Source of the DNA: JAHZFN01 sp965149945
Lineage (GTDB): Bacteria > Bacillota > Dehalobacteriia > UBA4068 > UBA4997
Assembly: GCA_965149945.1 (NCBI GenBank)
Contig: CBCTTQ010000001.1
Coordinates: forward strand, 1 to 64,000
Length of the DNA stretch: 64,000 bases
Direction: 5' to 3'
Shown: positions 9,494-17,634 of the stretch, piece after piece
How the letters are laid out: every line of letters starts with the position of its first letter
How positions within the stretch are numbered: the first letter of the stretch is position 1
Translations under genes and position numbers: made by a program
Notes under the pieces: model-generated
What the model saw: the letters and a program-made list of their open reading frames with translations, nothing else
Databases searched by the model: none
Told to the model about the DNA's origin: nothing

Positions 9494-10884
9494 TTGATCA
9501 CCGGTACGCGGCCATCCGCGACGCCCCGTACCTTACCGCCTTTCGCCAAAATATATTCCAATCCCGCCACTACAGTCTCGTCGATTTCTTCGCCGGGACC
9601 CGCCACGGGAACACCGCAGGAATCCGGAACCAACAGCTGTCCCGCCGTCCGTCCGGCGGCCTCCGCCAGAGGAATCCATTCCAAATCCCGCCGCAGCGCC
9701 TCGCCGGGCGTCATCCGCTGTCGCGGCAACGGTCCAAAATCCACCACCGGCAGCAGGTTGCCTTTAACCGATTCCAGTAATTTCCCGGCAGCCTTCAGCC
9801 GTCGCGACAAAGCGCGGGTCTCTTCCGCCGTTCGAAAAGCCGACGCCAACACCGTCGCCGTTCCGTTATCGGCAGAAGCCGGCGTCACGCCCACCTTCGC
9901 CAAAGCCGCCGCTATCTGCCGGCCGCTGTGATTTAATTCACTGAACAAGACCAAGCGACAGCTGTCATAATCCCGTACCGGCCAGGGAATGTTGCGGCTG
10001 TCCAACACATCCAACACGCTGTTGTCCGCCAGCCCTTCCCGCAAAATGGCGGCGTTGCGCAGCATCCTCGCCGCCAAAGCGTCGTCATTGGCCTGCCAGT
10101 TAGCGCGAGCTTCATCCAAAGAAAGGAGCAGGGGATAAGAGGGACTCTCAGCCGTTAACATGGAAAGCACTGTCTCCACCGGATAATTATGATCATTTTG
10201 CAGCATGACCGCCGTCTGCCCCAAGCTGCCCATCGTTTCGCCCCAACCGTCCACTACCACGGCGGCGCCGCTGTCAATGGCGGGATCGGGCCAACCGGTG
10301 AATTTAAAATGGGCGCCGTGACTTTCATCCACAATGGTCAACATTCCCTTGTGCCCCGCCAATCGCGCCGTCGTACGCAAATCCCCGCAAAAACCGTGAA
10401 CAGTGGGATACACAAACACCATCGCGCGGGCGCCGTCATACTCCCGCACCGCCTGTTCCACCGTCTCCGTAGCGGTCCCCAGAGAAATGCCAAAGCGGGG
10501 ATGGAGAAATACCGGCAGCCATACCGGCTCCGCCCCGGACAAAGCGACAGCGTCCCAAACGGTCTTGGACGCGTCCCTCGGCACCAGTACTTTATCTCCC
10601 GGGCCGCAGCTTGCCATCAGGGCGGCCTGCAAACCCATGGCGGTACCGTTCAGCAAATAGTGGGCGTCTCGGGTATAATACAACCGCGCCATCAGTTCCT
10701 CGCTGCGACGAATCTCTCTTTTCGGGCGGCGCGGGTCATCCAGCTCCTCATTGGGCGCCAAATCATAACAGCCGAGGCTGCCCCATTTCTTCATAACTCC
10801 GTAAGACTGTAAAGGGCTTTTGCCCCCTTCGATCCGATTTTTTTGCAAATAAGACGCCACTTTTCGGGCGATTGGTTTTTTCAT
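9490..10884 (-). CDS. Orn/Lys/Arg decarboxylase family protein (YaaO-like) lacking the PLP lysine
   Basis: Fold-type I PLP enzyme family that includes lysine, ornithine and arginine decarboxylases; the gene holds the yaaO position upstream of tmk. The family blocks are clear: YYTRDAHYLLNGTAMG around 70-84, the Asp-loop VDESHGAHFKF at 185-195 and GSLGQTAVML after 219. In active enzymes the Schiff-base lysine lies in an S-x-H-K motif just before that last block. Here the bases read D-G-W-G-E (212-216), so His-Lys is replaced by Gly-Glu. The protein is probably not a PLP decarboxylase, although the frame is intact. Start chosen at ATG 10884 (GGGG site); 464 residues. Confidence 0.88.
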   Translation of the reverse strand: MKKPIARKVASYLQKNRIEGGKSPLQSYGVMKKWGSLGCYDLAPNEELDDPRRPKREIRRSEELMARLYYTRDAHYLLNGTAMGLQAALMASCGPGDKVLVPRDASKTVWDAVALSGAEPVWLPVFLHPRFGISLGTATETVEQAVREYDGARAMVFVYPTVHGFCGDLRTTARLAGHKGMLTIVDESHGAHFKFTGWPDPAIDSGAAVVVDGWGETMGSLGQTAVMLQNDHNYPVETVLSMLTAESPSYPLLLSLDEARANWQANDDALAARMLRNAAILREGLADNSVLDVLDSRNIPWPVRDYDSCRLVLFSELNHSGRQIAAALAKVGVTPASADNGTATVLASAFRTAEETRALSRRLKAAGKLLESVKGNLLPVVDFGPLPRQRMTPGEALRRDLEWIPLAEAAGRTAGQLLVPDSCGVPVAGPGEEIDETVVAGLEYILAKGGKVRGVADGRVPVIK

Positions 10885-10977
10885 TCCGCGATCCCCTTTT
10901 TTCCAGCTGTTCCCCGTTTCCCGAATCCGAAAAACGGATGTCGGGCAAAGCCCGAATCTTGTGTGATTTCTTCTTCT

Positions 10978-11007
10978 ATTATAACACACCGCCGCCTTTT
11001 CTGTCAT
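10978..11007 (-). promoter_or_regulatory. SigA-type promoter of the decarboxylase-tmk-holB-ricT-yabA-trmN6-rsmI operon
   Basis: On the minus strand, ATGACA at 11007-11002, an 18-bp spacer, and a perfect TATAAT at 10983-10978. It lies about 90 bp upstream of ATG 10884. Confidence 0.7.
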
Positions 11008-11222
11008 CTCTTTTCCGTGGGGAACAGTCCTTTCCTTCCTCTTTATTATTCCGTAAGCAATCCCCCTCGGCAACCCGTCCCCTCGGAAGATTTCCCGATT
11101 GCCCAAACAGGCAAATACCGACTTTCCGTCAAGGCGAAAGCAAAGAGAAGCCTTCTTTCGTTTCTCTCAAAAGCGGGGAATACCTGACTTCAAAAGGGGA
11201 GCGAGACAAAAAAAGAAAAATG

Positions 11223-11260
11223 AAAAAACCCCTTGGGAAACGGATGGTTCCCAAGGGGTT
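11223..11260 (-). terminator. dnaA terminator
   Basis: 13-bp perfect stem AACCCCTTGGGAA/TTCCCAAGGGGTT with an 8-nt loop, followed on the minus strand by TTTTTT. It isolates dnaA transcription from the downstream operon. Confidence 0.88.
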
Positions 11261-11409
11261 CGGCATCAAACAAAAAGCAAACGACCGCGGGTAAGCGGCG
11301 TTATCTGCCGAAACGCGAAAGGGTTCGAAAGCGAATTTTCGGCATCCCGTGAACGCGCCGAGACGGCAAAACGGCAAATTATAGATTTCCCGCCGTCGGC
11401 TCCGCCCAA

Positions 11410-12756
11410 TCAGCGATTCATAATCTCTTTGATTTCATGAATGGATTTCTCCATGTTATAATCTTTTTCCAATCCCGTCTGAATCTTCTTGCAGCCATGG
11501 AGCACCGTGGTATGGTCTCGACCGCCGAACTCCTTGCCGATATCGGAAAGGCTCATATTCAGCATCGTCTGGCAGAGATACATAGCGATATGCCGCGGAT
11601 GGGTCACCACCTGATCCCGACGTTTTGATTCCAAATCCGTTGCCTTCAGATGGTAATAATCCGCCACTGTCTTTTTAATCAAGTCCGACGACAGCGCCCG
11701 TTTTTGATTGCCGGCGATCAATCCCTGCAAAACCTCATGGCAAAGCGCCAGATTCACAATGCCGTTATTGACCAGAGCCGCGTAATATTTCACACGATTC
11801 AGCGCCCCCTCCAATTCCCGAATGTTCGAAGGGATATTGCTGGCGATAAACTCTATGGACTCGTTGGTAATGTTTATATTGTCCTGCTCCGCCTTATACT
11901 GCAAAATAGCCATCCTCGTCTCCAGACCGGGGGGTTGAATATCCACCGTCAGCCCCGCCTCAAACCGCGAAACCAGTCGTTCTTCCAAATTGGAAATCTC
12001 TCTGGCCAGGCGGTCGGAACTGATGACCATTTGTTTATTTCTCTCAAACAAAGCGTTAAAAGTATGGAAAACCGCTTCCTGAATCCCTTCTTTGCCCGAA
12101 AGAAATTGAATATCGTCAATCATCAAAATGTCCGCGCCGCGATAGCGGTTTTGAAACTGCTGCTGGCTTTTATTGGCCAAAGAGGCAATGAACTCATTGG
12201 TAAACGTCTCTGTCGATACATAGATGATATTGGTATTGGGGCGGTTGCGCAGCACCCGATGACCGATGGCATGCATCAAATGCGTCTTGCCCAAGCCGGA
12301 ATTCCCGTAAAGAAACAATGGGTTATAACCCTGGGCGGGGTGATCCGCCACCGACATGGCCGCCGCGTGGGCAAACCGGTTATTGGAACCCACCACATAT
12401 GTCTCAAAAGTATAACGAGGGTTAAACTTCATGGAGTTGCCGCCTCGGCTCGCCACCGCGGTCACGGGGCGGCGGGGAACAAAGCCGTCATTGGCATTGG
12501 ACGCCTCCTGAATGGTCTGCTCATTGACAAAGGTAATGCTCAGTTCCTCTCCCGTTAAGCGCAGCATAGCGTTTTTAATCGCCTCGCTGTAATTATTCTC
12601 CATCCAATCCGCCTGCATCGGCGAATACACCTTGAAATACAAGGTGTTCTGCTGTCGTTCTACATCAATGACATGATCAAACCATCGCGTAATAGCGCTG
12701 TTACCCAGTTCATCCCGCAACAGTTCAATCAACTGATCCCAATACATAAACTTCAT
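11410..12756 (-). CDS. dnaA: Chromosomal replication initiator protein DnaA
   Basis: Initiator ATPase that binds DnaA boxes and opens oriC. Order: domain I (about 1-80), a short linker, the AAA+ domain with Walker A GNSGLGKTH and Walker B LMIDDIQF, and domain IV with signature GRDHTTVLHGCKKI. Length is 448. GAGGAAG precedes ATG 12756; an ATG three codons later is also possible. It transcribes away from oriC and ends in its own terminator. The normal downstream genes dnaN, yaaA and recF lie elsewhere in this window. A promoter with a DnaA box in its spacer suggests autoregulation. Confidence 0.98.
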   Translation of the reverse strand: MKFMYWDQLIELLRDELGNSAITRWFDHVIDVERQQNTLYFKVYSPMQADWMENNYSEAIKNAMLRLTGEELSITFVNEQTIQEASNANDGFVPRRPVTAVASRGGNSMKFNPRYTFETYVVGSNNRFAHAAAMSVADHPAQGYNPLFLYGNSGLGKTHLMHAIGHRVLRNRPNTNIIYVSTETFTNEFIASLANKSQQQFQNRYRGADILMIDDIQFLSGKEGIQEAVFHTFNALFERNKQMVISSDRLAREISNLEERLVSRFEAGLTVDIQPPGLETRMAILQYKAEQDNINITNESIEFIASNIPSNIRELEGALNRVKYYAALVNNGIVNLALCHEVLQGLIAGNQKRALSSDLIKKTVADYYHLKATDLESKRRDQVVTHPRHIAMYLCQTMLNMSLSDIGKEFGGRDHTTVLHGCKKIQTGLEKDYNMEKSIHEIKEIMNR

Positions 12757-13077
12757 GCCGCTTCCTCTTTTCTTCCTCTTCTCTGTTCTTCCCGTTTTCC
12801 AATACTTTTATCGCCCGCGCCGTCTCTTCCCGATTCCGAGCGTGGTCCTTCCCGCGAGGGTCTTCTTTCCCGCCAAGCGAACAGGTCCTCTGTCGCCCGC
12901 GCTGTTTTCCCAGTTATTACGGTGTCGCTTCCACCCGAGTCGCCCCTTTCTCGCCACCTTGCGAGCTTGTCCGTTTGATCTATGGTTTTCCACACCAAGA
13001 TGTGGAAAACTTGGGTATTTTTTGGGGATTTTTGTTTTTTTTGACCCGTTTTGTGGATAACTCGATTTATCATAACT

Positions 13078-13106
13078 ATCATACCAATATTTTTCCACAA
13101 AATCAA
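13078..13106 (-). promoter_or_regulatory. dnaA promoter overlapping a DnaA box
   Basis: Minus-strand TTGATT (13106-13101), 17-bp spacer, TATGAT (13083-13078). The DnaA box at 13091-13099 lies wholly within the spacer, a layout that would let DnaA repress its own gene. It implies a roughly 315-nt leader before the dnaA start. Confidence 0.7.
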
Positions 13107-13148
13107 GTGTTATTTTGGGAGAATCCCTATCCTTTTCTCGGGAAAAAC

Positions 13149-13177
13149 TTGACAAAAAGTATATTTTGCATTATGAT
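13149..13177 (+). promoter_or_regulatory. rpmH promoter
   Basis: Consensus TTGACA at 13149-13154, 17-bp spacer, TATGAT at 13172-13177, about 73 bp before the rpmH start. It should drive rpmH-rnpA-yidD-yidC-jag. Confidence 0.88.
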
Positions 13178-13249
13178 ATAGTATGCCTGCGATTTTGGAA
13201 AATGCAAGGTTCGCGGGTCATGATTTCAAAAGAAAGGAGCTTCGCCGAA

Positions 13250-13384
13250 ATGAAAAGAACCTATCAGCCCAAAAGAAGAGTGCATAAAAGAGTGCATGGC
13301 TTCAGAGCGCGCATGGCTACCAAAAACGGACGTAAAGTGTTGGCTCGCCGCCGTGCCAAAGGTCGCAAAGTACTGTCCGCCTAA
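13250..13384 (+). CDS. rpmH: 50S ribosomal protein L34
   Basis: Small basic protein of the large ribosomal subunit, 44 residues, beginning [18 protein letters not shown] and ending KGRKVLSA, the full family length. The frame is open further upstream (13115), but AAAGGAG just before ATG 13250 and the family N-terminus fix the start. First gene of the rightward operon with rnpA, divergent from dnaA across oriC, the typical Firmicutes arrangement. Confidence 0.98.
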   Translation: MKRTYQPKRRVHKRVHGFRARMATKNGRKVLARRRAKGRKVLSA

Positions 13385-13429
13385 TGTTTCGCGGCAGCGC
13401 GGAACACGGGCGGAAAAGGAGTTTTTTTT

Positions 13430-13798
13430 ATGCTGAAAAAGGCCTACCGACTCCGCAAAAAATTGGACTTCAAACGAACTTACCAACGGGGGAAAGTCGC
13501 AAAAAATCGATTTTTTGTACTTTATTATACTCCCAATCGTTCCGGAACCAAGCAGATTGGTTTTTCCGTGTCGAAAAAAATCGGTAAAGCAGTGGCGCGC
13601 AACCGTGTGAAGCGCCGACTGCGCGAGGCGTGCAGACAGAATCTGGATTTATTTGCCGTCGGCTATCATTACATCTTCATCGCGCGCTATCCAAGCCGCT
13701 ACGCTGAGACAAACGATTTAGCCGATTTGATCCGAGATACCCTCTTGGATTTGGCGCTGAAACCCCGCCCCGCGAAAAAAACACCCGCGGACGGGTGA
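13430..13798 (+). CDS. rnpA: Ribonuclease P protein component
   Basis: Protein cofactor of RNase P, which removes 5' leaders of pre-tRNAs. The start [20 protein letters not shown] and the RNR signature [12 protein letters not shown] (about residues 62-73) identify the family; 122 residues, basic. AAGGAG precedes ATG 13430. Its stop lies 17 bp before the preferred yidD start, so the two are probably co-translated. Confidence 0.97.
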   Translation: MLKKAYRLRKKLDFKRTYQRGKVAKNRFFVLYYTPNRSGTKQIGFSVSKKIGKAVARNRVKRRLREACRQNLDLFAVGYHYIFIARYPSRYAETNDLADLIRDTLLDLALKPRPAKKTPADG

Positions 13799-13815
13799 AT
13801 CATCGAGGGATGTTC

Positions 13816-14025
13816 ATGAAGAAATTGCTGATTCTTTTAATTCGTTTTTACCGCAAATGGATTTCGCCCATGATGGGACCCCACTGTCGGTTTTATCCCA
13901 CCTGCTCCCAGTACGCCCTGGAAGCAATCACCAAATACGGCGCTTTAAAAGGCGGTTGGATGAGTTTGAAACGAATTTGTCGTTGCAATCCATGGAATCC
14001 CGGCGGATATGATCCTGTAAAATAG
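13816..14025 (+). CDS. yidD: Membrane protein insertion efficiency factor YidD
   Basis: Small amphipathic membrane-associated protein that assists YidC-dependent insertion. Contains the invariant block [16 protein letters not shown] and the ending [15 protein letters not shown] 13816, with GAGGG upstream, gives 69 residues. A GTG at 13795 overlapping rnpA would add seven residues and is less likely. It lies between rnpA and yidC as in most bacteria. Confidence 0.94.
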   Translation: MKKLLILLIRFYRKWISPMMGPHCRFYPTCSQYALEAITKYGALKGGWMSLKRICRCNPWNPGGYDPVK

Positions 14026-14030
14026 TGGAA

Positions 14031-14078
14031 CAGGAGGTGAAGCCTAAACCGAATTCGGTTTCAGGTAACTACGATTGA
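14031..14078 (+). promoter_or_regulatory. Unusual yidC initiation region: distant Shine-Dalgarno plus hairpin
   Basis: A strong AGGAGGTG (14032-14039) is followed by a 16-bp perfect palindrome AAACCGAATTCGGTTT (14047-14062) and then TTG at 14075. Folding the hairpin would bring the Shine-Dalgarno to about 12 nt from the TTG. The GTG within the SD opens a 13-codon frame whose TGA overlaps the TTG, so coupled initiation is the alternative. Confidence 0.55.
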
Positions 14079-14878
14079 CTAGTTTTGTCGGTACCTGCGT
14101 GGAAAAGATCTTCGAGCTGACCCAGGCCATTGGGTTTCCGAGTTACACGTTGACCATTGTGATCATCACAATCATCATCAAGCTGATCCTTTTCCCGCTG
14201 AATAAAAAACAAATCGCATCAACCAAGAACATTCAGGTGATCCAACCTCTGGTTAATGAGATCAACCAAAAATACGCCAACAATCCTCAGAAAAAATCAG
14301 AAGAGTTGATGAAACTCTACAAAGAACACAACATCAACCCCATGGCAGGCTGTCTGCCTTTGCTGATTCAGCTGCCCATCATCATTATTTTATACCAAGG
14401 ATTGTTGCATTTTGAACCCAGCCATCCCGAATTCTACACCTTGTTCGGCACCATTCCCCTGGGAACGCCGCCGGACGGTCTGGTAATTCCGGTGATTGTG
14501 GCGTTGGGTACTCTTTTGCAGAGTTTTACTTCCATGGGACTGCCCAAACAATCCGCTCAAAAAATCATGATTATTGTTATGCCCATCATGATCGGCTACA
14601 TGGCTACGCAGTTCCAGGTATTTATCTGCATTTACTGGCTGGTATTCTCCATCCTCGGCGCTCTGCAGCAAATTCTGGTAAACGGCGGTCTGACCCCCCA
14701 ACTGGGCGCGGAAAGAAAAGAACGCAAACTTGCCGCGGCTGAAGCAGCCAAAGGCACCGCCGCCGCGCAAGAAAACGGCGCTGTCGTCGCCGAAAACGCC
14801 CCGCTGAAAAATTCGCAAAAAAATTCGCAAAAAGGCGTCAAAAATGTCAACACCAGCAAAAAGAAGAAAAAGAAATAA
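14075..14878 (+). CDS. yidC: Membrane protein insertase YidC (SpoIIIJ type)
   Basis: Inserts and folds proteins in the cytoplasmic membrane; the SpoIIIJ paralogue in Bacillus is also required for forespore SigG activity. About five hydrophobic segments are visible, the first at residues 20-42, with conserved block NPMAGCLPLLIQLPI and a Lys-rich C-terminus. There is no lipobox in this N-terminus. TTG 14075 is the only start after an in-frame TAA at 14066, and it has a weak nearby ribosome site. The TM1 groove charge appears as Lys (IIIKLILFPL). Precedes jag, as usual. Confidence 0.92.
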   Translation: MTSFVGTCVEKIFELTQAIGFPSYTLTIVIITIIIKLILFPLNKKQIASTKNIQVIQPLVNEINQKYANNPQKKSEELMKLYKEHNINPMAGCLPLLIQLPIIIILYQGLLHFEPSHPEFYTLFGTIPLGTPPDGLVIPVIVALGTLLQSFTSMGLPKQSAQKIMIIVMPIMIGYMATQFQVFICIYWLVFSILGALQQILVNGGLTPQLGAERKERKLAAAEAAKGTAAAQENGAVVAENAPLKNSQKNSQKGVKNVNTSKKKKKK

Positions 14879-14971
14879 ACCGGAGCGATCATCTCATCAC
14901 GGTCAGTCTCTCTGACCATACAAAAGGAGGGAAGCGCATCCTTCTGATTGTGCCAAAGGAGGCAAAGAACT

Positions 14972-15619
14972 ATGAAATATTTGGAAAAAAGCGCCAAAAC
15001 CGTCAATTTGGCGGTGGAATTGGCCTGCAAAGAGTTGGGCATCGCGCGGGAAGACGCTGATTATGAAGTCCTCGATCCCGGTTCCAAGGGCGTTTTGGGG
15101 TTGTTCGGCGGTAAAGACGCTGTAGTACGGGTGAATCTGCCCCATAACCCCGGCGAAGACGCTGTCGCCTTTTTGAAACCGATCTTCGAACAACTGAAGG
15201 TCCATCCTACCCACAGAATCGAAGAAAAGGACGGCTCTTTATGGATTTCCTTTGCCGGGGAACGGCTGGGCGCCATCATCGGCCGCCGCGGCGAAACGCT
15301 GGACGCCCTGCAATATCTGACCAATCTGGCCGTAAACCGCCAGTTTGAAGAAAAAACCAGAATCATTCTGGATGTAGAAGGCTATCGCAAAAGCAGGGAA
15401 GAAACCCTCTCCAATCTGGCGCGAAAAATGGCGGACAAAGTGCGCCGCACCGGCAAAGATGTGATGCTGGAACCCATGAGTCCCCACGAACGGCGCGTCA
15501 TTCATATCGCTTTGCAAGAAGAAAAAGGCATCAAAACTTTCAGCCTGGGAGAAGAACCCTATCGCAAAGTGGTCATCAAAAGAACTTATGAAAAAAACGA
15601 CCGTCATGACAGCAAATAA
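14972..15619 (+). CDS. jag: Jag/SpoIIIJ-associated RNA-binding protein (KhpB)
   Basis: Cytosolic RNA-binding protein with a Jag_N domain (residues 3-50, GSKGVLGLFGGKDAVV), a KH domain (about 70-140, ending with the GRRGETLDALQYL loop) and an R3H domain (about 150-215, SPHERRVIH). It is linked in the family to cell-wall and sporulation control. AAAGGAGG directly precedes ATG 14972; an in-frame GTG at 14948 lies upstream of that site and is rejected. Last gene before a strong terminator. Confidence 0.95.
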   Translation: MKYLEKSAKTVNLAVELACKELGIAREDADYEVLDPGSKGVLGLFGGKDAVVRVNLPHNPGEDAVAFLKPIFEQLKVHPTHRIEEKDGSLWISFAGERLGAIIGRRGETLDALQYLTNLAVNRQFEEKTRIILDVEGYRKSREETLSNLARKMADKVRRTGKDVMLEPMSPHERRVIHIALQEEKGIKTFSLGEEPYRKVVIKRTYEKNDRHDSK

Positions 15620-15656
15620 ATGTTTTTGAAAAAGCCGGCTCCCGGCTCTTTACAAG

Positions 15657-15685
15657 AAACCCCCGCCAAAAGCGGGGGTTTTTTT
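15657..15685 (+). terminator. Terminator after jag
   Basis: 10-bp stem AAACCCCCGC/GCGGGGGTTT followed by T7. Ends the rpmH operon. Confidence 0.93.
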
Positions 15686-16144
15686 GATCATATTAATAAA
15701 TTCTTTTTGTAAAGCAAACCGTCTTCGACAAAGGAGCAGGGTAAGGATACCCGGTCCCGATATTTTTGAAACGAAGCCTTTGCGATTTCCCCTGAAAAAA
15801 CATCGAGACGCTCAACAGCGCGGCGCCTTAAGAAAATACGGAAGCAACGATCGTCCTTTGTTGTTTGAGAATTGTGTTTTGGACTTTTTGTCCGTTTTGG
15901 ACTTTTTGTCCGACGAAAATCAAAAGGCGGCGAGGAAAGTTCGGATAAGCGCACGTTTTTTATAGGGGATTTCCGTTGGCAAAAACCGCAAGCTGTCGAA
16001 GCAAGGGTACATTACGGCGACGCGGATCTTTCCTGGTTTCGATCAGCAAACCTATCGCGCTCTTCAAAAGCGGCTTCTCTGATGGTAAGCGACTGCTTTT
16101 TATTTTGAACGCCGTCCGTTTTTTCCGAGAAACATCCTTATTCT
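15686..16144. other. jag-mobA intergenic region (convergent)
   Basis: About 460 bp between convergent genes. It contains two exact 18-bp copies of GTTTTGGACTTTTTGTCC at 15876-15911, each with an internal GGAC-GTCC stem. Open frames here have no ribosome site or recognisable product. Confidence 0.6.
15876..15911. repeat. 18-bp direct repeat, two copies
   Basis: GTTTTGGACTTTTTGTCC twice without a gap. Each unit can form a small GGAC/GTCC hairpin. Confidence 0.85.
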
Positions 16145-16882
16145 TTAGTCTTCCGTTTCTTCCCTCATAAAATGATCATAGAACGGTTTGTGTTCCCGCT
16201 GTTCCCGATGGCTGGCTTCACCGCGCAGCAGCCGTTCATAATCGGCGGTTCGGTTGATATTAAAAAAGACCTCCCGCCCGGCGGCGGTTGTTTGCCAAAC
16301 AGACGGCGGCAACAGCAGCAAATCCGCGTCTTTGGTCAAATTCAGCAAACTGCGGCGCCCCGCCGCCAACAAAGCTTCCACCTTGGGCAAAAGAGAACGA
16401 TGGTAGATACCGAACATCGGTTCCAGATCCTGTCCGTTTTGGGGCAGCACCAGCTGGCGCCCGGCGGCGTTTTGAAGAAATACAGCCATCAATTCCGCCG
16501 ACAAAAACGGCATATCGCAAGCCATCAAAAGGCAGATATCATAACGGGCAGCCGCCAATCCCGCCTGCAAACCGCCCATAGGTCCCGCGTCCTGATAGCG
16601 GTCGGCAATTTCCCGAGCGGCAGGCAAAGAGAATTTTTGTCCGCTGTCACTGACAATGAGCACCTCCCTGCAAACTTTGGCGCATTCGGCCGCCAAATGG
16701 GCGACAATCCCGCGTCCCTCATAACGAAGCAGCGCCTTGTCCCGTCCGAAACGGCGGCTTTTTCCTCCCGCCAAAATCAACGCCGTTGCCTCATAGAGCG
16801 GTTCCGAAGAACAGGACCGCGTTTTTTTTGCTGTTCGCGTCGTCTCCCGGCGGCAATCTTTTTCCGTCGGCGCCTTGTTCAT
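16145..16882 (-). CDS. mobA: Molybdenum cofactor guanylyltransferase (MobA family)
   Basis: Predicted to transfer GMP to molybdopterin, making the guanine dinucleotide form of the Mo cofactor. The nucleotidyltransferase motif LILAGGKSRRFGRDK lies around residues 35-50, followed by VSDSG, DAGPMGG and ACDMPFL. About 30 basic residues precede the catalytic domain. The frame is open to 17089, but ATG 16882 has GGAGGAG just upstream and gives 245 residues. It runs against the replication-coaligned genes. An XdhC maturation factor is encoded about 12 kb away, fitting molybdoenzyme use. Confidence 0.88.
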   Translation of the reverse strand: MNKAPTEKDCRRETTRTAKKTRSCSSEPLYEATALILAGGKSRRFGRDKALLRYEGRGIVAHLAAECAKVCREVLIVSDSGQKFSLPAAREIADRYQDAGPMGGLQAGLAAARYDICLLMACDMPFLSAELMAVFLQNAAGRQLVLPQNGQDLEPMFGIYHRSLLPKVEALLAAGRRSLLNLTKDADLLLLPPSVWQTTAAGREVFFNINRTADYERLLRGEASHREQREHKPFYDHFMREETED

Positions 16883-17224
16883 GGTCTCTCCTCCCGTCTT
16901 TCCCGCTTTGGGGTTTGTTTCTTTTATTATATCAAAAAAAACCTTCTTTAAGCAACCAAAACAATTTTCGAATCCCGACCGCCGACCCATTCCCCGACCC
17001 AAGAATCCGGCCGCCTCGTCAATCAAATCTTCAGCCAAGCAAAAAACAGCCCCGAAAGGGCTGTTCAAATCAAATAAAACCAAAGGCAAACGGGAAAAGC
17101 AAAAAAACGTCTCCCAAAGGCAAACAGAATCGCCGACAAAACCCTCCCGGTCAAAGGAAGCCTTTTCTCCCGTGAGTAACCGCGCCCTCGTAAAAAGCGC
17201 CCGGAACCGACAAAAACCGGAACG
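16883..17224. other. mobA upstream region
   Basis: 342 bp containing the terminator hairpin at 17043-17066; no supported gene. Confidence 0.5.
17039..17066 (-). terminator. Terminator downstream of the 17225-17533 gene
   Basis: Minus-strand stem AACAGCCC/GGGCTGTT followed by TTTTTT. It lies about 160 bp past the stop of the small membrane-protein gene. Confidence 0.75.
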
Positions 17225-17533
17225 CTATTTCGTGGTGCAGAGATATTGCCCGAACAGATTCAAATTGGCTTTTTCCACCGTATAAGCATCGCCGCTGCCG
17301 CTGCCTTCGATGTCAAAAGAATAGCCCAGCCCCGTGTAGTGACGGCTGACTCCGTCGGCGGCCGTTTCCTGGGCGAAACGGGGAGGTTCCCCGCTGATAA
17401 ACACCTGGGTAAAATCAATTAACAACAACGCCAAATCGATAGCGATAATCACCAAAACAGCAGTAACAATTTTGGTCCAGAGGGGTTTTTTGGCGTTGCG
17501 GGCGGCCGCGTTGGCATGGAATGTGTTTTTCAT
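17225..17533 (-). CDS. Small single-pass membrane protein, function unknown
   Basis: 102 residues: a short basic N-terminus, one strong hydrophobic segment (about residues 20-46) and a roughly 55-residue extracytoplasmic tail containing HYTGLGYSFDIEG and ending NLFGQYLCTTK. Small one-TM proteins with a similar YTGLGY block occur in Clostridia, but I know no assigned function. AAAGGAG before ATG 17533 fixes the start; an earlier in-frame start at 17551 is rejected. It follows the secreted amidase-like gene on the same strand and may be co-transcribed. Confidence 0.75.
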   Translation of the reverse strand: MKNTFHANAAARNAKKPLWTKIVTAVLVIIAIDLALLLIDFTQVFISGEPPRFAQETAADGVSRHYTGLGYSFDIEGSGSGDAYTVEKANLNLFGQYLCTTK

Positions 17534-17634
17534 ACAAGACTCCTTTGGCAAAGAGGCGGCTCAGCCGCCGTTTAGATACACATCGGCGGTTTCCTGAAGA
17601 AACCGCCGTTTTTTGCTGATAAATGTCCATCACC

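Larger units (their letters stand above)
10885..11409. other. dnaA-decarboxylase intergenic region
   Basis: 525 bp holding the dnaA terminator (11223-11260) and the minus-strand operon promoter (10978-11007). No coding frame with support; dnaN, the usual gene downstream of dnaA, is absent. Confidence 0.7.
12757..13249. other. oriC: oriC: dnaA-rpmH intergenic region
   Basis: Origin region between divergent dnaA and rpmH. DnaA boxes fitting TTWTNCACA lie at 12986-12994 (+), 13001-13009 (-), 13052-13060 (-, perfect TTATCCACA) and 13091-13099 (+). The first two form an inverted pair 6 bp apart. A T-rich stretch at 13013-13045 between boxes is a candidate unwinding element. All genes to the left run minus and those immediately right run plus, as expected for bidirectional replication from here. 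Confidence 0.92.

Noticed and set aside
13795..13815. GTG start of yidD overlapping rnpA
   Set aside because: ATG 13816 has a GAGGG site and gives the usual N-terminus.
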